Of a stretch of DNA of 64,000 bases, positions 58,483 through 64,000 are shown piece after piece. Source of the DNA: an uncultured Blautia sp. (GTDB lineage: Bacteria > Bacillota > Clostridia > Lachnospirales > Lachnospiraceae); NCBI GenBank assembly GCA_900551075.1, contig URVB01000010.1, positions 1 to 64,000 on the forward strand, written 5' to 3'. The position numbers and the translations under genes are program-made. The stretch's first letter is position 1; every line of letters begins with the position of its first letter. The notes beneath the pieces were generated by a model. It was not told where the DNA came from. It was given only the letters and a program-made list of their open reading frames with translations, and searched no databases.

Positions 58483-59775
58483 TTATTTCACCCTACGTCT
58501 TCTTTTTTTGTTTTTTATTTTCAATGCGGCCAATAATACCATCAGCACGGCAAGCATGCAGCCCATGATAATGAGCAGGAGCTTTGCCGTATCCGAAAGC
58601 CCCTTCGGCTCCCCTTCGCCCTCCTGCTCCTCTGTCTCTCTCAGAAGCTCAAAAACCGAAGGTTTGTCCTCCCCATTCTGTCCGGTCTGTTCCAGGGATG
58701 CTTCCGTAGTCGGCACAGGCGTTGGTACGCCGATTCTGCCAACGCCTACATATTGCCCGTGATAAAAATACTGCCGCAGCCTTTCCCCATCCTTTTCTGT
58801 GTCATTCGTCTCCACTTCATCCACAGTCACACCCTTCGGCACAGTCAGGATTCCCTGCTCATTCGCCTGTATCTGCTCAAAATTTGCAAAGCCGTAATCG
58901 AAAAGGTCCCTGCTGTCTGAACAGTTCAGACCCAGATCCGGAGTGCGCATGGTAACTGCAATGTAAGTTATGCCATCCCGTTCCGCTGCTACTACCATTG
59001 TATTCATGGCTTCCTGTGTATATCCGGTCTTTCCCCCGATGCACCCATTATAAAATAATGGAGACTCTCCGGCAAGCATAGGAACATGTGTATGCAGAAC
59101 ACGTTTATCACTCATATTCGTAGCCGGAATGGAATAATTTACTTTGCCTATAATTTTGCGGAAGTTTTTATTTTTCAGACCCTCCCGCATGATTTTGGCC
59201 ATATCATGAGCAGTCGTATAATGATTTTCATCCGGAAGACCGCTGGCATTGGCAAAATGTGTATTCCTGCAGCCGATCTCCACTGCCCTCTGATTCATCA
59301 TTTCAACAAACCTCTCCTCAGAGCCGCCTACATACTCCGCAACCTGCGCACATACCTCATTGGCGGACTGAATAATTGCCGCATTCAGGCAGTCCTTCAT
59401 GCTGAGGACCTCTCCCACCTGCATACCGATATTCGAGCTGTCGGCCTTCACATCCCGGACGCCGGTCTCCGTAAACGTCACCTGATCCTTTAAGGAGCTG
59501 TTCTCCAACGCGACCAGTAACGTCATAATTTTCGTAATACTTGCAGGATAACGGATTTCATCCTTGCCCTTATCATATACGACGCCGCCTGTTCTGGCAT
59601 CCAACAGAACGGCTGTCTCAGAATTGATTGCAGGCGCTTTGGGCCAGCCTTCCACCTGATCGGTTGCAACGGCTGCCTGGGTCCCGTTATTCACGGCCGC
59701 AGCCTGTACAGTCACAGATGAAGCCAAAAGAGCCGCTGTCAAAAAGCCCATGATACGGCTTCTCAGTTTATTCAT
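58483..59775 (-). CDS. D-alanyl-D-alanine carboxypeptidase (DacF/PBP5 family)
   Basis: 430 residues: signal peptide (about 1-26), catalytic domain with canonical Ser79-Ile-Thr-Lys82, Ser137-Ala-Asn139 and Lys249-Thr-Gly251, a beta C-terminal domain, then a membrane helix (about 400-420) and a very basic end (KNKKRRRRVK). It removes terminal D-Ala from peptidoglycan pentapeptides and so limits cross-linking. It sits inside the polysaccharide operon between the aminotransferase (14 bp) and rfbA (12 bp), which suggests wall remodelling coordinated with polymer attachment. A paralogue at 44135 has a changed KTG motif. Confidence 0.94.
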   Translation of the reverse strand: MNKLRSRIMGFLTAALLASSVTVQAAAVNNGTQAAVATDQVEGWPKAPAINSETAVLLDARTGGVVYDKGKDEIRYPASITKIMTLLVALENSSLKDQVTFTETGVRDVKADSSNIGMQVGEVLSMKDCLNAAIIQSANEVCAQVAEYVGGSEERFVEMMNQRAVEIGCRNTHFANASGLPDENHYTTAHDMAKIMREGLKNKNFRKIIGKVNYSIPATNMSDKRVLHTHVPMLAGESPLFYNGCIGGKTGYTQEAMNTMVVAAERDGITYIAVTMRTPDLGLNCSDSRDLFDYGFANFEQIQANEQGILTVPKGVTVDEVETNDTEKDGERLRQYFYHGQYVGVGRIGVPTPVPTTEASLEQTGQNGEDKPSVFELLRETEEQEGEGEPKGLSDTAKLLLIIMGCMLAVLMVLLAALKIKNKKRRRRVK

Positions 59776-59789
59776 AGTCCTCTCCTCCG

Positions 59790-60941
59790 CTAAAATGAAA
59801 ATTGCAAAATTTTCTCCGTAATGTACTCCACATCAGACATTGAAAGATTATAAAACATCGGCAAACGCAGAAGACGTTCGCTTTCTCTTGTGGTATACAC
59901 ATCCTCTCCGGAAAATCTCCCGAACTTCTTCCCTGCCGGAGAGCTGTGAAGGGGAATGTAATGAAAGGCACTGTAAACGCCATTCTCCCTGAGATATGAG
60001 ATCAAACGGCTCCTGGTCTTTAAATCCTTCACCTTCAGATAATACATATGTGCATTGTGCTGCATCCCCTCCGGTACAAAGGGACGTTCGATCTTGCCCT
60101 CATCCTCCAGAATCTTCAGGCTCTGATGATAATAATCATAAATCTGATGACGCTTATGATTAATTTTCTGGCTCTGCTCCAACTGCGCATACAGATATGC
60201 CGCATTCATCTCACTCGGAAGATACGAGGAGCCATAATCAATCCAGCGGTATTTGTCAATCTGCCCACGGAAAAATTTACTGCGGTCCGTGCCCTTCTCC
60301 CGCAGAATTTCCGCCCTCTCCTGGTAGGCATCATCCCGGAACAGGAGCGCACCGCCTTCTCCCATAGTATAATTCTTCGTCTCATGAAAGCTGTAGCAGC
60401 CGAAATCTCCGATCGTCCCAAGTGCCTGTCCGTGATAATACGCCTCCACTCCCTGTGCCGCATCCTCTACGACCTTCAGCCGGTATTTCCCGGCCAGCCG
60501 CATGATCTCATTCATTTCACAGCCAACGCCTGCGTAATGCACCGGAACAATGGCCTTCGTCCGCGGTGAAATCGCCTGTTCGATTAACTTTTCATCGATA
60601 TTCATCGTATCCGGACGGATATCCACAAATACAATCCTCGCTCCGAGCAGCACAAAGGCATCCGCCGTAGATACAAACGTATACGACGGCATGATCACCT
60701 CATCCCCGGTCTCTATATCACAAAGAAAGGCTGCCATTTCCAGAGCGTGTGTACAGGAGGTGGTCAAAAACACCTGATTAACAGAAAACCGTTCTTTCAT
60801 CCAGGCAGAACAGTTTTTTGTGTATTGCCCATCTCCGCAGAGCATCCCCTGATCTATGGCATCCTTGATGTATTCTAATTCTTTCCCGACAAAAGCGGGT
60901 TTATTAAATGGAATTTTTTTCTTTTCCATCTTTTGATTCAT
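59790..60941 (-). CDS. rffA: dTDP-4-amino-4,6-dideoxygalactose transaminase-like (DegT/DnrJ/EryC1/StrS)
   Basis: 383 residues, PLP-dependent sugar aminotransferase. TSCTHALEMAA binds the phosphate, Asp160 in VVEDAAQGVEA contacts the pyridine nitrogen, and Lys189 in SFHETKNYTMGEGG forms the Schiff base. It is closest in feel to RffA/WecE/FdtB, which convert dTDP-4-keto-6-deoxyhexose to the 4-amino sugar. A rare dTDP-amino sugar (Fuc4N- or Qui4N-like) may therefore enter the polymer. It is the first gene of the leftward operon, with a promoter at 61022-61050. The exact product is uncertain. Confidence 0.88.
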   Translation of the reverse strand: MNQKMEKKKIPFNKPAFVGKELEYIKDAIDQGMLCGDGQYTKNCSAWMKERFSVNQVFLTTSCTHALEMAAFLCDIETGDEVIMPSYTFVSTADAFVLLGARIVFVDIRPDTMNIDEKLIEQAISPRTKAIVPVHYAGVGCEMNEIMRLAGKYRLKVVEDAAQGVEAYYHGQALGTIGDFGCYSFHETKNYTMGEGGALLFRDDAYQERAEILREKGTDRSKFFRGQIDKYRWIDYGSSYLPSEMNAAYLYAQLEQSQKINHKRHQIYDYYHQSLKILEDEGKIERPFVPEGMQHNAHMYYLKVKDLKTRSRLISYLRENGVYSAFHYIPLHSSPAGKKFGRFSGEDVYTTRESERLLRLPMFYNLSMSDVEYITEKILQFSF

Positions 60942-61021
60942 AATTTCTCCATCTTCTCTATCGAAATTTCTCTAAAGCATTCATTATTTGTCGGCTTTTC
61001 GCCCAATATCTTTCCTATAAT

Positions 61022-61050
61022 ATTTTATTTTCTCATACTCATGCAGTAAA
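61022..61050 (-). promoter_or_regulatory. promoter of the 11-gene polysaccharide operon
   Basis: On the minus strand TTTACT (61050-61045), 17-bp spacer, TAAAAT (61027-61022). The next gap large enough for another promoter is absent until the operon end at 45472. Confidence 0.55.
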
Positions 61051-61072
61051 TTCAATCTTTATTTTTAAAATC

Positions 61073-61087
61073 ACTTCCAAAGGAAGT
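61073..61087. promoter_or_regulatory. palindromic candidate operator between divergent promoters
   Basis: ACTTCC, AAA, GGAAGT: perfect 6-bp arms ending 1 bp before the -35 of the rightward promoter and 22 bp upstream of the leftward -35. It is well placed to control both. Confidence 0.4.
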
Positions 61088-61088
61088 A

Positions 61089-61117
61089 TTTACACTCCCA
61101 AATCAAGATGTTATAAT
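61089..61117 (+). promoter_or_regulatory. promoter of the rightward glycan-modification operon
   Basis: TTTACA at 61089-61094, 17-bp spacer, TATAAT at 61112-61117. Confidence 0.7.
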
Positions 61118-61169
61118 TGGCAGAGCAAACAATAAAGCCAAAATCCGCAAAATAAAAAGGAGGATTTGT

Positions 61170-62099
61170 ATGAGCCTGTATTCTATTGTCGTTCCGGTCT
61201 ATAACTCCGAACATACTCTGGAGGAATTATACAACAGAATCAAAAATGTTTTTGCCGGCACCCTCCGTGAGGAATTCGAGATCATTCTGGTAGATGACAG
61301 CTCCCGGGACAACTCCTTTTCCGTTATGGAAAAGCTGCACCGCATGGACTCCCGTGTAAAGATCATCCAGCTTGCCAAAAATTTCGGCCAGCATCCGGCG
61401 CTTCTCTGCGGTTTTGCCCATGTATCCGGCGATTTTGTCATTACTCTGGATGATGACCTGCAGCATCCGCCTGAAGAGATTCCCAAAATGGTTCAGGCTA
61501 TGAATGAACACGATGATGTTGATGTTATCATTGCCAAATATGAAGGACGCAAGCACAATTTTATCCGCCGTCTGGGAACCAGGATTTCTGTATACGCCAC
61601 TTCCAAAATGCTGAATAAGGACCCGAATCTTGAAATTACCAGCTTTCGGCTGATGCGCCGCTTCATTGTGGATGCCATTTTAAATACAAACACTCATCTG
61701 CCCCAGATCGGCAATCTTCTTGTTCAGACCTCCGGACATATTATCAATGTCCCGGTTTCACATGATGCCCGAAAGTACGGCAGAAGCAATTATACGTTCC
61801 GTCATCTTGTCAACAGCCTGATCTATGATATCACGACACATTCCGCCTTTCCTCTGATCGTGGTCCGGAACATCGGAATCGTCAGCTTTATCCTCAGCAT
61901 TATTCTGGCTGTTTTTTATCTGGTCAGGTATTTTACCTTCGGTATTTCCGTCAAGGGCTTCACTACACTTGTCCTGCTTACACTGGGATATAACGGACTG
62001 ATTCTTCTTGGTATCGGCATACTCGGACAATATCTGATGCATGTACTGGACGAATCAAAAAAAATGCCGAACTATGTCATCCGCAAAAAAGAGCTTTGA
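61170..62099 (+). CDS. GtrB/DPM1-like polyprenyl-phosphate glycosyltransferase
   Basis: 309 residues. GT2 domain (about 1-220) with SIVVPVYNSEHTLEELY, VDDSSRDNS, ITLDDDLQHPPEEI (Asp-rich motif) and the RKYGRSNYTF lipid-acceptor motif typical of dolichyl/undecaprenyl-phosphate sugar transferases. Two membrane helices follow (about 232-255 and 265-290). It would charge undecaprenyl phosphate with a single sugar that a GT-C enzyme (for example the DUF2142-like protein at 45472) adds outside the membrane. AGGAGG is 6 nt from the ATG. First gene of a rightward operon. Confidence 0.9.
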   Translation: MSLYSIVVPVYNSEHTLEELYNRIKNVFAGTLREEFEIILVDDSSRDNSFSVMEKLHRMDSRVKIIQLAKNFGQHPALLCGFAHVSGDFVITLDDDLQHPPEEIPKMVQAMNEHDDVDVIIAKYEGRKHNFIRRLGTRISVYATSKMLNKDPNLEITSFRLMRRFIVDAILNTNTHLPQIGNLLVQTSGHIINVPVSHDARKYGRSNYTFRHLVNSLIYDITTHSAFPLIVVRNIGIVSFILSIILAVFYLVRYFTFGISVKGFTTLVLLTLGYNGLILLGIGILGQYLMHVLDESKKMPNYVIRKKEL

Positions 62100-62118
62100 G
62101 CAGGAAAGGGATACTTGT

Positions 62119-63111
62119 ATGAAAGAAATCGGCGGTTATTTCCAACTGGAGCAGCTTTCCGGCAATGAATATTATCCGGATCTGCTCCCTTTGAATTTAG
62201 GAAGGACTGCGTTATTATACGCACTGGAACAGCTCCATGCAAAAAAGCTGTATATACCGGACTTCATCTGTGATTCCGTATCAGATGCTCTGACTCACTG
62301 GGAAGGGAATGCCGCTGTCTATCCGGTAGATAAAAATTTACTCCCTTCACAGGAATTCTTCAGCTCTGATGCAGGTATCAGAGAACCAGAAAGCTATCTC
62401 TATGTCATTAATTATTATGGACAGCTCACGGATGAAATACTTAAGAAACTGCATACGCAGTATGGGAATCTCATTGTGGACAATACACACAGCTTTTTCC
62501 AGCGTCCGCTTCCCGGAATCCCCACGCTTTATTCCTGCCGGAAATATTTCGGGCTTCCGGATGGCGCATACCTCTCCCTTCCTGAAAAGCCTGAGAATTT
62601 TTCTGCGCTTCCCTTGGATTATTCCGGCCGGAGAATGGAGCATATTCTGGGCCGCTTTGAGCACTCTGCCTCCATATATTACAGAAGGATGCTGCAAACC
62701 GCTCACAGCTTTTACGAAGAACCTGTGAAACAGATGTCCGCACTTACCCGGAATCTTCTCCGGGGAATTGACTACTGCAAAAGCGCCGAACAGAGAGAAC
62801 AGAATTTTCGGATTCTGGACGAAGCTCTCGGGAAATATCAGTCCCGGCATTTTTTAATGCCGAAGGGCCCATTTGCATATCCCTTTTATTCTCCGGATGC
62901 TCCAATGCTGAAGAAAAAGCTTGCGGAAAACAGGATTTTTGTCCCCACCTACTGGAACAACGTAATCGGGGAAGCACCAAAAGACAGCGCTGCTTATGAT
63001 CTGGCCGCTCACATTCTCCCGCTTCCCATTGACCAGCGGTATCAGAAGGAGGATATGGAGCAGTTAATCTCCGCTTTTACAAATTTATTGAAGCAAGGAG
63101 GCACACCATGA
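62119..63111 (+). CDS. divergent PLP-dependent aminotransferase-fold protein
   Basis: 330 residues from the ATG at 62119 (AGGAAAGGG upstream; longer in-frame starts lie within the previous gene). LNLGRTALLYALEQL resembles the phosphate-binding start of DegT-type enzymes. LIVDNTHSFF with Asp121 is in the place of the pyridine-binding Asp, and SCRKYFGLPDGAYLS with Lys142 in the place of the Schiff-base lysine. C-terminal PTYWNNV and HILPLPIDQRY also match the DegT layout. It is much shorter and more divergent than RffA. It may aminate a sugar or act on an amino acid used with the ATP-grasp enzyme downstream, which it overlaps by 4 bp. Confidence 0.65.
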   Translation: MKEIGGYFQLEQLSGNEYYPDLLPLNLGRTALLYALEQLHAKKLYIPDFICDSVSDALTHWEGNAAVYPVDKNLLPSQEFFSSDAGIREPESYLYVINYYGQLTDEILKKLHTQYGNLIVDNTHSFFQRPLPGIPTLYSCRKYFGLPDGAYLSLPEKPENFSALPLDYSGRRMEHILGRFEHSASIYYRRMLQTAHSFYEEPVKQMSALTRNLLRGIDYCKSAEQREQNFRILDEALGKYQSRHFLMPKGPFAYPFYSPDAPMLKKKLAENRIFVPTYWNNVIGEAPKDSAAYDLAAHILPLPIDQRYQKEDMEQLISAFTNLLKQGGTP

Positions 63112-64000
63112 CACATCGTCTGTTGATTCTCGGTTCCCTCATGGAATTTGTACAGCTTATAGAAATGGCAAAATCCAGAGGAATCTACACCATAGTCTGT
63201 GATGGATATCCGGACAGCCCGGGCAAACGTCATGCAGATAAAGCTTACGATATCCCTCCCGGAGACATTGACCGTATCGCAAAACTCTGCAGGGAGGAAA
63301 AAGCAGACGGAATCATCACCTCTTTTTCTGATTACCTGTTTGAATGTATGGTCAGGATTGCGGCCAAAGCAAATTTAAAATGCTATTTCCAGCCGGATAA
63401 ACTGGAATTATACCGCAATAAGGCCGCAATGAAACAGATGCTCCGTCATCTGTCTGTCCCTACTTCCAGGTCTGTTGTTTTAAACAGGGATTTTACGGAT
63501 ACCCTGCTTCACCATATTCATTTTCCGGTTGCTGCAAAGCCATTGGACAAATACGGTTCCCGCGGTGTTCTTATTCTGAACTCTCCTGAAGAGATACGGC
63601 AGGAATTCGATCATATCTGTGAAACCTCTGATATCAAACAGGTACTGATCGAAGAATACAACGACGGTTATGAATTCAATATGATGACATGGATACTGGA
63701 TGGACAGGTACATGTTCTCAGCATTGCGGACCGTGAAAAAACATACGCAGATGCCAAAAGCATCCCCATCAGCACCCGTAATGTCTATCCTTCCCGTCTG
63801 ATGGCGCATGTATATGACGAAGCTAAGGATATTCTCCAGAGGGTTGCCGATTATACCGGTCAAAAGGAGGGGATTCTGTCCATGCAGTTTTTCTGGAAAC
63901 CGGGAGCCCCTGTTTCCGTTTGTGAGGTAGCCGGACGGTTCTTCGGGTATGAGCATGAATTAGTGGAATATTGCAGCGGACTTGCATTGGAACAACTGCT
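63108..64000 (+). CDS. ATP-grasp domain protein, 3' end outside the window
   Basis: The frame opens at the ATG at 63108 (AAGGAGG 7 nt upstream, ATGA overlap with the preceding gene) and stays open for 297 codons to the window end. The N-terminal 100 residues are a pre-ATP-grasp Rossmann-like domain (LLILGSLMEFVQLIEMAKSRG). Next comes the ATP-grasp core with VAAKPLDKYGSRGVLIL (ATP lysine), VLIEEYNDGYEFNMM and SVCEVAGRFFGYEHEL (metal/ATP acidic residue). Such enzymes ligate a carboxylate to an amine or thiol. With the PLP-fold protein and the GtrB-like transferase it may make an amide or amino-acid decoration of a glycan (inference). Confidence 0.8.
   Translation, partial: MTHRLLILGSLMEFVQLIEMAKSRGIYTIVCDGYPDSPGKRHADKAYDIPPGDIDRIAKLCREEKADGIITSFSDYLFECMVRIAAKANLKCYFQPDKLELYRNKAAMKQMLRHLSVPTSRSVVLNRDFTDTLLHHIHFPVAAKPLDKYGSRGVLILNSPEEIRQEFDHICETSDIKQVLIEEYNDGYEFNMMTWILDGQVHVLSIADREKTYADAKSIPISTRNVYPSRLMAHVYDEAKDILQRVADYTGQKEGILSMQFFWKPGAPVSVCEVAGRFFGYEHELVEYCSGLALEQL

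Overview
The window looks like a chromosomal segment of a low-to-mid GC Firmicute of class Clostridia, most likely a gut Lachnospiraceae (Blautia/Dorea-like; genus not resolved). Pointers are strong AGGAGG-type ribosome sites, TTGACA/TATAAT promoters, a CUT1 sugar ABC transporter with an intracellular GH29 fucosidase, a PBP-like/HTH molybdate regulator and a large dTDP-rhamnose surface-polysaccharide locus. There are no rRNA genes or CRISPR arrays and one tRNA (Leu, CAG).

Layout. (1) 1-3612: right end of an integrated element (PH-domain membrane protein, Uma2 nuclease-like protein, serine recombinase) whose edge cuts into an ABC substrate-binding gene, which has lost its N-terminal part. (2) 3728-9030: two-component system followed, after an intrinsic terminator, by a MacB/FtsX-type ABC exporter; this resembles antimicrobial-peptide sensing and detoxification modules. 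(3) 9092-10274: a DUF89 phosphatase-like gene behind a promoter, a structured about 160-nt leader and a terminator, which together look like an unassigned riboswitch. (4) 10431-12688: sugar-ABC ATPase (MsmK/UgpC type) and a PucR/CdaR regulator. (5) 12781-16673: modABC, divergent from a molbindin and a HTH/PBP-like regulator, with overlapping -35 boxes. (6) 16754-24613: acidic lipoprotein, glpK, uppP, carAB. (7) 24836-26034: tRNA-Leu, then a decayed prophage lysis cassette (frameshifted holin, GH25 remnant) holding a probable type I toxin-antitoxin pair. (8) 26034-33209: fucosyl-glycan locus with two LacI regulators, an ABC importer and the fucosidase, with shared LacI-like operators. (9) 33335-36947: zinc-ribbon protein, ClpX, HtrA.

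(10) 37080-64000 is a surface-polysaccharide region. One tight 11-gene operon runs leftward from 60941 to 45472: aminotransferase, DacF carboxypeptidase, RfbA, RfbC, Wzm, Wzt with a C-terminal extension, a methyltransferase/kinase-like/coiled-coil protein, two large glycosyltransferases each with two GT-A domains, RfbD and a DUF2142-like membrane protein. Neighbouring operons add a third double glycosyltransferase, a smaller one, the initiating polyprenyl-phosphate sugar transferase, an LCP ligase with a repeat tail and a carboxypeptidase paralogue with KEG in place of KTG. A rightward operon begins at 61170 (GtrB-like glycosyltransferase, PLP-fold protein, ATP-grasp protein cut by the window edge). 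The inferred pathway is a rhamnose-containing polymer started on undecaprenyl phosphate, elongated in the cytoplasm, capped, recognised by Wzt, exported by Wzm/Wzt and attached to peptidoglycan by LCP. The cap-and-export logic resembles E. coli O9a WbdD/Wzt and is the most interesting system here.
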